In this document: positions 26,320 to 37,589 of the stretch, one piece after another | Position numbering within the stretch: the stretch's first letter is position 1 | How the letters are laid out: each line of letters starts with the position of its first letter | Source of the DNA: Pinus tabuliformis | Lineage: Eukaryota; Streptophyta; Pinopsida; Pinales; Pinaceae | Reading direction: 5' to 3' | DNA length: 64,000 nucleotides | NCBI GenBank assembly: GCA_031772625.1 | Contig: CM062820.1 | Span: 315,798,783-315,862,782 of the forward strand | Notes under the pieces: model-generated | What the model saw: only the letters and a program-made list of their open reading frames with translations | The model's database searches: none | What the model was told of the DNA's origin: nothing | Made by a program: the position numbers and the translations under genes

Positions 26320-27080
26320 TCATTGTTCTGAGTGAGAAGTATTAGGCTTGTATGTTTGGGTTTGAAGATAGATGAATATATCTCCATACCACGGATCGCT
26401 TGACAATATCAGAAACAAAGATTCATCCACGATTGATGCTTTGGATGTTGAATCGTTGGACGATGATGGGAAGTCACATAGTAACTCTGCGAATACTAGA
26501 GATTTCTTTGATTTGGATTTTACGAATTCTAGATCAAACTCTTGCAAAATAGCTATCCATTTTGAATATTTGCCCCCAAGTAACTGACGCGACAGAATGT
26601 AAGTCATAGGGTTGCAATCTGACAAAATGGTAGTTTTGCGAAAGAGGATATAGTGTCGAAATCTCTGTACTGCTTGAACAACTGCAAGAGCCAGATTTTC
26701 AACATAGGAGTACTTGCTTTCTGTATCATTTAAGTTTCAACTTAAATAATAGACAGGATGTTCGATTCCATTTTCTTCTTGAACTAAAACCATTGCGATG
26801 GTTGTATTTGCTACAGCTAGATACAGGTTAAAGTCTTTTTGATAGTCAGGAGCGTACATTAATGATGCTTTTATTAGGGATTCCTTTAGAGCATTAAAGG
26901 AAGCTTGCGCAACTTGATCCTAGTTGAAGGGTACTTCTTTTTTCAAAAGACGCATATAACCTTTAGCAAGTTCGGCTTAATTTGGAATGAACCTCCTCAG
27001 AAAGTTTTCTTTTCCTTTGAGTTTCTGAATTTGAAGCAAATTTGAAGGTGGAGTCATATCGATGATTGCCTGAACCTTAC
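26320..27080 (-). pseudogene. Element B RNase H region
   Basis: Minus-strand translation contains DFNLYLAVANTTIAMVLVQE, PVYYLS, YSYVENLALAVVQAVQRFRH and LGGKYSKWIAILQEFDLEFV, the usual order of the gypsy RNase H that follows reverse transcriptase. I do not see the second (archaeal-type) RNase H that many Tat elements carry before integrase. Confidence 0.75.
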
Positions 27081-27090
27081 ATGGGTCGAG

Positions 27091-27937
27091 TCAAATCCCG
27101 TCCTTAGAAACCATGAAGCCAAGTAAATGACCAGAAACGACACAGAAAACACACTTGTGCGGATTGAGTCGTATCTTGTAGTGTCGGCAATGTAGAAATA
27201 TAGCTCTCAAATGCTGCGGATGATCAGTCCGCTTTAGTGAATGAGCATGTAGATCATTGAGATATGGTTGAATGATGTTCTTGATGTCATGGAAGGCATA
27301 ATTCATAGCCCTCTGAAAAGTTTCCCCTGCATTCTTTAAACCAAAAGGCAGTTTGCGATATGCGAATGTGCCCCACAGACTGGTCCTGTGGGCGGATATT
27401 TATTTGATTATACCCGGAAAATCCATCCATAAATGAAAATATTTCACATCTGGCACATTCATCAATTATCTGGTCGATGAAGGGTGTAGGGTAGCTGTGC
27501 TTTGGACAAGCTTGATTTACATCCCTGTAATCAACGCACACTCTAATCGTTCCTTGCTTTTTCATCACAGGAACAATATTCGATACCCAATCAGTTAGAG
27601 GAACCGGGTAAATGAAACCAGCATGTAAAAGTTTTTCAACTTCCACCTTAATGGCAATGGCTTTCTTCAGGTGCAACTGTCGAAGCCGTTGTCGTACCGG
27701 TTTGACATTTGGATACATCTTGATTTCGTGTTCAACTATGCTCGATTCAATGCCTGGAATTTCTTCATATGTCCATGCAAAGACATCTATGAATTCACGA
27801 AAGAGAGCGCAATATATTTCCAGTTTTGAAGAAGAGCAAGATTTTCCGACATGAATATTCTCTACAACATTAGGTTTGGTCGAGATATTTATGGCTATAG
27901 TTTCTTCTATATTGGACAGATTTCGCTTAGAATCCAC
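27091..27937 (-). pseudogene. Element B reverse transcriptase
   Basis: Minus-strand translation shows EIPGIESSIVEHEIKMYPNV then KPVRQRLRQLH, VPVMKKQGTIRVCVDYRDVN, IIDECARCEIFSFMDGFSGY then NQI (first catalytic Asp in FMDG) and later KIRLNPHKCVFCVVSGHLLG then FMVSKDGI. This is a Ty3/gypsy reverse transcriptase copying element RNA into DNA. It lies between protease and RNase H. Fossil copy. Confidence 0.88.
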
Positions 27938-28204
27938 CGCATTTACAGTATTTGATAGAAAATAAAAAACTGAAGGATGATTAAGGTCGTTGGAATAATC
28001 TTCATTGTAATTCGGAAGATGGGAACGATGGTGGTAATCTTCCTATGGTGCCTGTTTTATCATCATTGACTGAATAATTCCTTTGTTTGTAGAATGTACA
28101 TGCAACCAAGGATCTGAAGAGGTGCCATATTCCTTAGACCTATCTATCCAAACACTCGATGAGTGTTGATTTGGGTTTGCTGCCCAGGCCGAGAAAATTG
28201 ATTG

Positions 28205-28885
28205 CTACAAAATTTCTATTGGGCTTGGAGGCAATACCTGTTGATGATCCATGCTAACAAAATGTTTGGAAATCTTCTGAATGGAAGATATCATATTGCA
28301 GGTTTCTACTGTGGCCACTTCCACCAGATTACTCGGAGGCGGTAGGGCAAAAGTACCCATTAAGGTAGGGTCTTTTAGTAGGCCTACTCTGACATTTTGA
28401 AGCGAATGAGAGCTTCCATGGATCATTGGAATGCTTCCTGTAACTTGTGAACTGTTGGGGAGAAAGGTTTGTTGATCAACGATTGTAATTCCTCCTTGAA
28501 AGGGAAATGCAATATTTCTAAAGTAAGTTGACACAACAGCGGCCATAGCATAAATCCAGGGCCTTCCCAGTAGGATATTGTAATCGAGGTTTCCATCGAT
28601 AACTTCGACGTCAATTTCTACTATCTTGCCCCCTAGTTCAACTTGTAAGTTACTTAAAATCCCATATGGGGTGTATGTTCGTCCATCGAATGCTTTTAAT
28701 GTCGTTGATGATCTTGACAAGGGTGGTGAGCCTAAAGTTTTCCAGCAACTCATTGACATAATGCAGGTAGATGCCCCCTCATCAATAATTGTTCGATGAA
28801 CAGTTTTGTTGAGGGCTTTCACTTGTATGAGGAAAGCGAGTTGTGTTGGTAACTGAGGTTCATATCCTTTATGATTAAAGGCCAC
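28205..28885 (-). pseudogene. Element B aspartic protease region
   Basis: Minus-strand translation has RTIIDEGASTCIMSMSCWKT (the D-x-G-A-S active-site type seen in Tat and Athila proteases), then LKAFDGRTYTPYGILSNLQV and YNILLGRPWIYAM (the 'ILLGRPW' strand). The protease cuts the polyprotein. It directly follows gag on the minus strand. Fossil copy. Confidence 0.85.
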
Positions 28886-28933
28886 AAGATTGGAATCCGC
28901 TGGGTCAATCCCACCTATTGCTGATAATAGAGC

Positions 28934-31823
28934 CTACTTTTGGGAGGGGCAATTTTGTAGTACTTCAAGCGTCGACATAGCGGATGGCGATTGGGCCAGA
29001 TCCTCTACTATATTATAATTCTGTGCTGCTTGGGCACGAGGATTAAATGTCGATTTGTGTACTACTCCCTTTGGCGGCTTTATCGTTAGCTCAGGAATGA
29101 TGGGTGGCACAACTTCGGTTGAAGTTGTTGTCGAACTACTAGGTTGATCTGCAGCCTTGTTGTTCGACAACTATGGATTCCCGTAATCTTTATTCCTTAT
29201 CGATATCAAAGCATCATTTTGTTGCTTCGAAATGGACAACATAAGCACTTGGGATGGGGAAGCATTATCGCTAGCAACCAGATTGGTTTCTGGGTTTGGA
29301 AATGGATCAGTCAATACTGCTGAGGTTTTTGAATTCTTAAAGAATTTCTTAATCTCAGCTTTATATGGACAATCCTTCATCCAATGGTCTTCATCACATA
29401 TGTGACATGGCCGAGGAGGTTTCTTTTTCACAGAAGGTTTTTCAGAAGATTTTTCAGGAGACAGATCATCCTGTTTCTTCTTTTTCCTTTTCCCTTTCCT
29501 CTGGCCCCCTGGTTGCTTCGATTCGTTGCCTTTGTCTGTCGACATGGCATTGACCTCCAAGGCGAGAGGTTCTTCATTTCCATTTTGACTAGAAATCGTA
29601 CGGGCTTTCTTAGATGTAGCCTTTGAAGTTTTTGTGCTTGTCTTACCTATCATGCCATCACCGGCATGAGAGTCTTCGTTTGATTTAGGAGGAGGAGGAA
29701 CAGAAAACTATGGTCTAGGAGCATCAGTAATTTTGTCATAGAGCGTGCCAAACTGAGTATAGATCAAGTCTAGATATTGCGCACGAGCAATGACTTGCTC
29801 TTTGGTGACAACTCCCCCCTTAGCCAAATATTCTGTAATAGAAGGTAACAATGACTTAATAAACCATTCAGCGAGCAGCTAATCAAGAACATATGTTTTT
29901 ACCATTCGACAACGACCACTCATGAATATGATCAGATATTTGAGTGGCTGTCATCAGCTTAAATTTGGTAAGAAGCTCCGTTCCTGTTTCGTACCTTATT
30001 GGTAATTGAAAATGGGTTAAAAAGGTGGTGGCAAGGGTGCTGAAGTTATCGAATGAAGCTCTAGGCAATTCGATGTACCACTTCGCTGCTGGACCAGTTA
30101 GCGTTTGTTGAAAAAGGTGAAGCCTAATCGAATCATCATTGAGAGTGTTGGATGAACACCACAGATGAAAGGTCATCACATGATTCAACGGGTCTTCACC
30201 CGGATTTCCATTGTATTTAGGAACATCTGACAGAAGTTTATGAGGAATCACTGGCCACCAAGGGGCGTAAGCAATTGGATCATTTGTTAGCCGATTCAAA
30301 TCTGGTAATTCTAAAGTTGTGACGAAAGGTAACTGTTGATTCAGGTTTGGCGATGCATACCCAGGATAAGATGGGATCGCCTGAGCTGTGGATATTTGCA
30401 TACCAGCATAATGTATTTGATGTTGATATCTTTGATAAGGTTGATGGGCATAACCATTATGATATGATTGATGGTAACCATTTTGAATATACGGCTGCCC
30501 ATTACCCGCAAAGCTTTATTGCTCAGGTCCTCGGTAAGCTTGCTGGAATTGTGGTTGTTGATATTGCACTAGCCACCATTGTGAAGCCATTTTTTGTTGT
30601 CCAATACTAGATGTTTGACCAAGATGAGGGGTGATAATACCTATTTGAGCTTGAGTTGCTTCAGTTAAGGAGCCACTAATCGGCGATTGTGATTGAGTCG
30701 CAGAGACAAGAGGCTATTGTATCACGACCTGAGAGACTTGAGGTTGACATACAATAGGCATCGCTTGTATTTGCGACACTGTCACAATAGCCGGTGTAGT
30801 GGAAATATTCGACACAGGTTGATTTGGTTGCATTGAATATACAACCCTTGGCTGTTGAGGCAGTATTGGCACCCAACTACTGGATGCAATTCTAGCTTGA
30901 CCCGAATTTTGTTGTGAACTCCCATATGGTTGTTCTCCCGAAGGGAACAATGAAAAGGCATACTGCCCCCCATATGGTGGCAATCTAGTGTTCAAAGGGA
31001 AAATTGGTCTTTGTAGACTGGACTGCCCAAATTGATACTGTTGTGAAGGATCAATTTGCTGAGACTCAACATAAGAAATTCCAAATAATATTCCGGACGA
31101 ACAAACAGGAACAGACCATGCTGTCGAAACAGTCCCTGGGTGGACTCCATCTAGCGGTTGAGAGCTAGTTGGGATAGATGGTATACCAGCGAACATTGTC
31201 GGAGTAGTGGCAGGAGGTTCTGTTGCTGTTGTATTGGATGACACAGTCCTAGATGTTGATGGTTGTTCAGACATATCGAGTCTATCCAAAAGACTTCCTA
31301 GCGATTCTACAAGAACTTGCGATGAAGGGTGACTAACTTCTGTAGTAGAAGGATATAGGTGGATCCCAGTTCCAAAATGCAATGGGGTACTGGATGGAAG
31401 ATCCTCCACAATCTCTTCTATAGCAATCAGTCCAGGTGGAAGAGGTAGACCATCAAGTCCGTAAAATATTTCTGGTGCTGAAGAAGGTACAGACTCTGCA
31501 GTGACAGATGTTGGAGGGGTGACACCTTCTGAATCAGTCCTAGATGGAGCTGGTTCAGGAATAGAAGTGTTTACCATTACACTAGGATCAGTTCTAATGT
31601 CCTCTTGTAACTGTGGAACTTCTTCTGTAGAGGCAGGGATACCAGAAATAGTTGGAGTAACTAGAGTCTCTAAGGATGTTGAAACACAAGTTTCAAATAA
31701 ACCAGGAGACTTTGATCCAGTTAAACGAGATCGCTTGGCCTGGAATGGTTTCGTTTCTGGAGTCAAAGATGGTTGACTCATTAGTCTCTGCGAACAATGG
31801 GGTTTTGATTGACTTTTTTCCAC
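28934..31823 (-). pseudogene. Element B gag region
   Basis: A long proline/serine/threonine-rich N-terminal part (31,823-30,714) is followed by a Retrotrans_gag core at 30,401-29,883 (YNGNPGEDPLNHVMTFHLWC, GPAAKWYIELP, FLTHFQLP). A lysine-rich stretch follows, then a zinc knuckle (CHICDEDHWMKDC, a C-x2-C-x3-H-x4-C spacing typical of this lineage) near 29,400. It packages element RNA. The unusually long disordered N-terminus (~370 residues) is notable. Fossil copy. Confidence 0.82.
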
Positions 31824-31892
31824 GATTGTGGATTACTTGATCAACTCAAAATAAAAAGGGGAAAATGTTATTCCGAATTAAATTAATTTTAT

Positions 31893-33465
31893 GATGCTTT
31901 GACACAACTTGCTTTTTCAATTTTTAAGAGTCGAGAAAAAGCTAAAGATGACTCTAGTCGCCTTTGATTTTTAATGAGCCTGAAGTGACAAGTGCTCAGA
32001 TGGACCTTTTCTTTTAAGGAGTCTGAAAAGGAACGAAAGTGACTACTCCGAAAATCTAGACAGAGGGATTACCAAACCAATCACAAAACTATAGAATAAT
32101 TTTTAAGGTACGGCAATCAATCTTCCCGAATGCTGTGTTCAGTGCATTGCGATCAATAGGGTGGTAGACACGGCTTCCTAAGGATAAAGGATATAGCCTA
32201 TTGTCGTCTCTCAATATATATCAATGGTATGTGGGAGCACAAGTCCATACTAGCACTTGTCGTATCAAAGAGGAGGAATCACACAACCTACGATGAAAAC
32301 GATAGTTACCAGGCTTTATGACGCCGAAATACATCTCTAGCCTAGACTTCTAGATGTTGTGCGTTAGGTTCCAAAGCGTTTTTATGTTCATTGAGGTTTA
32401 TTTTATAGTTGATCTTTCTTAAGATATATACAATTCCTAAATATGCAATCTAAGATGGTAAACAATCGTTTACTTTCTTTTGGCAATGAAAATCCTAGCT
32501 ACTAAGGAAAGAGAAATAAAATTCTTTCAACATAGAGCAGAGAGCACACACTAGATGCACTTTTCCTAAATCAATTTCCACATGTAGTCTAAATGCAAAT
32601 GCACATGCATGTATTTGTTTATTTTTTTATTTTTTATTTTTTATTTTTTTCAGTTCCGTTAATGTGAGAATGACAAAAAGAAAACTAAGTACAGATCTGA
32701 ACTATTTTCTTTCAAAGCAACAGTACTAACAATTTTCTTTTTTCAAAACGAAAGGAAGACTAAGACGACACTTTGCGATTTCGAATTTAAAACTACTTTC
32801 GACACTTGAAATACTAATAATTTCAAAATCAAGTACAATGGAAAAAGTGTAATCGACTATCTAAAAGAGGAAGACTTTACACTCTTTTTCTTGACTGAAA
32901 ACAACAGTTGCGACACTTTCAAATCAAAAGACGACAGTTCGATTAAGCTACTATTTGCAAAGGAGAACTGTAAATGATGAAAAATACATAAAAAAAATTC
33001 ACAATTCTTTATCAATGGAGGCTGAATAATGCAAAGGAAGAAGGTTTCAACAGTGATATACTGATCATAGACAGCAAAACTACTGAATAAAGTTGAAGAC
33101 AATGAAGAAAAAACCAAAATCTGGAGGCAGAAACAGTCTCACTCAATGGAGGCAGAAACACATGGGAGGTGCAATGCATCAAGGTTGCCAATGAGAGATA
33201 GTGCGATGGTCCAAGGACAAGACTGAGCTTGGTTTTCACTCATAGTTTGCAGCTAAATTCAGGGGTTTAGGCTGAGCTTTTGATAGGTAGTAAACACAAA
33301 GTATAGGGGCTGATCTAATGAGGTTATTTGAGCTACCACCAGGGCACTTAGGATGTTTGCAAGTCAGATGTTTAGTTCATAAACTACCCAGAGATTGACT
33401 GAAGCAACATTGATCTACTTTGCAGTTGCATAGCAAAAGCAGTTCGAAGGCTAGCTAGCTTAACT
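31893..33465 (-). repeat. Element B leader block, right copy
   Basis: This lies between the minus-strand primer site (33,525-33,542) and gag, so it is the untranslated leader. It matches 21,459-23,115 in direct orientation with scattered differences and small indels. Confidence 0.85.
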
Positions 33466-33524
33466 TCAGGCAATGTCTGTAGTTTATAAAGTAAACAGCA
33501 GTAACAAACAAACAAACTATTCGC

Positions 33525-33542
33525 TCCCCAGTGGAGTCGCCA
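33525..33542 (-). other. Element B primer binding site, right copy
   Basis: On the minus strand it reads TGGCGACTCCACTGGGGA three bases after the LTR end. This is a closer match to the Tat/Ogre-type site than the left copy. Confidence 0.8.
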
Positions 33543-33545
33543 TTT

Positions 33546-34589
33546 TGTTATCGGGAAAACTAGTGTCCATTCAAAGCTTCTAGTCCCACTAAGACGGGTA
33601 GCTATCTTAGAAACAAACAAACTAAAGTTACTTGTGTTTTCCTTTATGAGAGATAGATGTGAGAGAAGTACAGAGTACCAACCTTAGTCTTTCGCTAGTC
33701 TCCTTGCTTGTTTCCTCTCTCCCTTGATGGAGCTTTCACCACTTCTTTCTCACTTGTCCTACTTAAAAGAACACCTATAGAGTCAAAGCAGCAAAATACC
33801 ATCAAAGAATAGATATCTATAACCATAAACAATGTAGGATCAGATGTACATTAACCATACAAATGCATATATAAATACAAGATTCAGAGATATACAAGTA
33901 TATGGAGGAAAACTCAAATAGCTTTATTGATAGAAGTAGTAGAAGAGAGGATTACAACCAAGCTGTCTAATCCAGTGCCATCCTCCAAGCATGAAAGCCC
34001 TCTTCACCTCATAAAAAACAAGATCACCCAACAATACAATGTCTCAAAAAGAAACCAACAACACTTCCTTACAAATTACAAAATTCCACCCTTTGGATCT
34101 CTAGGATGAGGGATCCATATATAGATGTTTGCAGGAGAGTGAGTTAGCTTCTGGCATTTTGATTAGTGTCATTTCACTGATAGTTCTTGGTTCCACTTGG
34201 AGATTTCATGATCTCTTACTCATCCCTGGGTGAATTCAGAGAGGCTAGTGTCATATGAGCAGTTTCTAGAAGATTTTTTGAGTTTCCACCTAGAAAACTG
34301 GTTCTGCCATTTGTCTGCTCTCGCTCATCGCACCCTATAGAAGGGTTTTAGTATGCATCACACCCTTTGTGTGTAGCAGGTGAGATGCATCGCACCCTCA
34401 ACATGGAGCAGTCTGTATGGTCTAGTTTTGACCAGTTCTGAGCAGTTTTTAAGGGAGAACTTCTGGGAAATGATGTAATCAGTTGACCTTGATCCTTTAG
34501 GGTATGAAACAACACTTTTAGGGGTTTGAGAGCCCTTGGTTTATGGACATATGTGATTGGGTTTGCAGTTCCCAAATATGTCTATAATA
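33546..34589 (-). repeat. Element B full LTR, minus orientation (5' LTR of gag-pol)
   Basis: 1,044 bases, reverse complement of the LTR at 20,390-21,435. It serves as the 5' LTR for the minus-strand gag-pol. Confidence 0.9.
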
Positions 34590-35651
34590 GTTGCCCCCTA
34601 AAGCATGGGGTCGTAAATCTTCTGATGTCGGGTGAAATACTTTATCATGAGGATCTGAGGTTTTTCGAACTGGAAGGTGACCTATAATAAGATACAATAC
34701 AATACATTATCTTCATAATATCTTCATGATCTAGCTGAGGCGGGCATTCCCATGCTCAGCTTTATAAATTCATTTTCATGTACATAGGACAAACAATTGT
34801 CTGTGAGGCAGACTGATGATTCTGGTAGAGTCATCATCCCTTAGCTTGGATGATTATCTACGCAGTTATGATGTACATTTGTTGTCTTTATTTTCCTGAA
34901 TATATTGCAGCCCAGATGGATGAAACTAGATCATGGTCTTCAAACTCATTCAATCTTCACCCAAAGTACAAGTCGATCCGTGTGAAAAGATGTTCTGATG
35001 TTGAACATGGAAAGACATCACCTGATTACCAGCCAATGATGTAAGATGTTAACAGGCATAAGATGAATCAACGATAATGATAATGACCCTCAAGGTACTG
35101 CAGTACAATTCACATGGTGTGAATACATGAGTCAATGTTAAACACCATGCAAAAACTTTCGGTCGAAGGCCATTGATGTAAACCTGTCACCGGAAGTGAG
35201 AAACTTGCCATTGAGACATGCAAGCTTCAAAGTACTGAAAGGGTTGTTCCTAAGTCAACTTCTTGGATAATGAGTTGATGTCGACAAGAAGTGACCCGTC
35301 GTAGGAGGGCCTTAATGAATCCCACATCTACGACACAGAACGAAGCAAATGATTTTGTGGAGGTGAAAACGATATGATGATACAAGGTTCAGGGTGGTGG
35401 TCATGAAAGAATGGAGCGTTAAGGTATTGCAACAGATGAGATGTTAGCTGGGTTGGTGAATTCTCTGAGCGACTTCTCTTGAACATATCGGTGAAACTAG
35501 GATGGATTGGTAGTGTTAACCCCAAAATGGATGGTACGAAGGACCAATGGTGATATGATCGGTGAACGGAATAACCCAACCTGACTCAATCATTGTGATG
35601 GAGGGAAAGTGTCATGTTCAAGAGCGACTTGCTACCAATAAAGTTATTCAA
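34590..35651 (-). repeat. Element B 3' non-coding segment, right inverted copy
   Basis: Reverse complement of 19,328-20,389, starting at the purine tract side. Together with the LTR and primer site it makes the right arm of a 2.1-kb inverted repeat. It runs into an LTR tail at a shared string near 35,632-35,651. Confidence 0.85.
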
Positions 35652-36019
35652 GTTTTCCTCCATATACTTGTATATCTCTGAATCTTGTATTTATATATGC
35701 ATTTGTATGGTTAATGTACATCTGATCCTACATTGTTTATAGTTATAGATCTCTATGCTTTGATGGTATTTTGCTGCTTTGACTCTACAGGTGTTCTTTG
35801 AGGCGGGACAAGTGAGAAAGGAGTGGTGAAAGCTCCATCAAGGGAGAGAGGAAACAAGCAAGGAGACTAGCAAAAGACTGAGGTTGGTACTCTCTGCTTC
35901 TCTTTCATCTATCTCTCATAAAGGAAAACACAAGTAACTTTAGTTTGTTTGTTTCTAAGATAGCTACCCGTCTTAGTGGGACTAGTAGCTCTGAATGGAC
36001 ACTAGTTTTCCCGATAACA
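35636..36019 (+). repeat. Element B, LTR tail fragment
   Basis: The last ~384 bases of the LTR in plus orientation, ending ccgataaca next to the ctcct duplication. It supplies the outer right end of B. Confidence 0.9.
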
Positions 36020-36024
36020 CTCCT

Positions 36025-37002
36025 AACACTAACTTGGAATGGCTAAAGATTGTAACAGATCTAGGGTCTTAATTATCTAAACTTTATTTTGTTGGAAAAC
36101 CAAACATTCTACCACAAAATTCTAAATATCAAATTTAAGGCCATCCCAAAAAAAATCCTTCTTGACCCCATGGTATGTTTTTAGAAATCTTGAGTGCAAT
36201 CCTAAGGGGGAGGTATGAAATTCCAAAAGAATCTTTTGTTTGAGTTGAGAATTCTTACATCGATATAAGCAATCTTTGTACCATAATGAATCAATTTTCC
36301 ATATAAATGTATCATATGTACTCTGATCTTGCTACAAATTTTGAATGAGTGTCCACACCTCTTCGTTAGTCTTCCATTCATTCCTTGCTTCATTTATCCA
36401 ATCAGGTTGGATAATGAAAATGACACAGAGAAATGCTTCCACATCCTCATCTTTTCTTGAGAGTGAATCTGCAACAACATTTTGCTTCCCTTTTTTGTAG
36501 ATGATTTTGAAGTCATAAGCCAAAATCTTTGTGACCCATTTTTACTGCTCTTCTATAGATATTCTTTTTTTGAAAAAGTATTTAACACTATCATGATATG
36601 TTTTTACCTTGAAGTTTCTTCCCATTAGGTAATGTTTTCGTTTCATTAGTGCAAGTAGTATTGCCAACGTTTCCTTCTCATAAATAGATTTATTTAAATA
36701 CTTTCGCTTTATTAGACGACTTTCAAAAGTAATGGGTCTTCCTTCTTGCATTAAAATAGCACCAATTCCATTTCCTAAGGCATCACATTCCACAATAAAG
36801 GTTTCTGTGAACTTTGGCGTAGCTAACAACGGTGTGTGGAAATTGACTCTTTAAGATGTTCAAAGGCCTTAAATGCTTATGGAGTCCAAGAAAATGAATC
36901 CTCCTTTATTAATGTTTTTAGAGACACTACTATTCTCCCATAATTATTAACAAATTTGCAATAATACCCTGTAAACATGAGAAATCCTTGAAGATGCTTT
37001 AG
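36025..37002 (-). pseudogene. Element A RNase H and integrase N-terminal region
   Basis: Minus-strand translation from the right shows HLQGFLMFTGYYCKFVNNYG (the connection after reverse transcriptase), [20 protein letters not shown] then [25 protein letters not shown] (RNase H core) and AYDFKIIYKKGKQNVVADSL then SRK (its end). Then comes a stretch corresponding to the integrase zinc-binding region. Element B begins on its left and element C on its right, with target duplications at 36,020-36,024 and 37,003-37,007. Fossil. Confidence 0.85.
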
Positions 37003-37589
37003 GGTTGTGTTGTAGCGGCTGCAACACCCTCCAAAATTTTGGCTTGCATCCAAATTTTGGAGCCTACTATGGATCCTGTGATCGATCATTCCTTGGTCAC
37101 TTATTGGTAAGCTGATGATCTCAAGCCCCCTCCTTGATCTTAAGAGTTGTCCACATTCCCATCTTTTTGCAGTATGTGTCATCTTTGGGCATGGGGATTA
37201 TTGTTTGTCATGAAAAGGGAAGTTTTTTTTGCTGCAAGGGGAAAGCTTTGTGTGAATGAGTTGTTCTCATTACATAGAAATGTTTCACACTCACTTAACA
37301 CACTCTTGTCATGAAGGTTGTTGCATCAAGAAGAGTATGTTTTATATGTTTTGGATGGTCTATGGTGTATCACGAAGTGTTCTATGTTTGATCATAGTCA
37401 AGTTCTATCATTGTTTACATCAATTTCACTGATCGCACACTTAACCAATTTCCCAAGAAACTTAGCCTCATCTAGCTTTTCAGAACTAAACACTTTTCTT
37501 ATGCAACCCTCAAGTTTTTTTCCTGGCCTATTGGAACTGCGCAATGCGTAGGAAACTCAACCTCCCTTGGCATCCAAACTTGCACAGTG

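Larger units (their letters stand above)
18188..36019. mobile_element. Element B: rearranged Tat-like Ty3/gypsy locus with plant mobile domain ORF
   Basis: The 17.8-kb block starts with an LTR head (tgttatagac) and ends with an LTR tail (ccgataaca). It is flanked by the 5-bp duplication ctcct (18,183-18,187 and 36,020-36,024), so it entered element A as one integrase-type insertion or was rearranged later within that insertion. Inside are one full LTR in plus orientation, one full LTR in minus orientation, a partial LTR at each edge, two primer sites, two copies of a ~1.6-kb leader, one gag-pol on the minus strand and a plant mobile domain ORF on the plus strand. The Tat assignment rests on the primer site TGGCGACTCCA(T/C)TGGGGA, the pol sequence type and the extra ORF. 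I do not see a second RNase H, so the exact clade is open. Old and broken. Confidence 0.8.

Noticed and set aside
30714-31823. Long proline/serine/threonine-rich ORF as a host gene
   Set aside because: It sits directly after the leader of element B and before the gag core on the same strand, so it is the N-terminal part of B's gag region.
19328-35651. Assembly artefact as the sole reason for the inverted arms
   Set aside because: The arms differ by several percent and the outer target duplication is intact, which a simple false join would not produce; still listed as worth checking with long reads.
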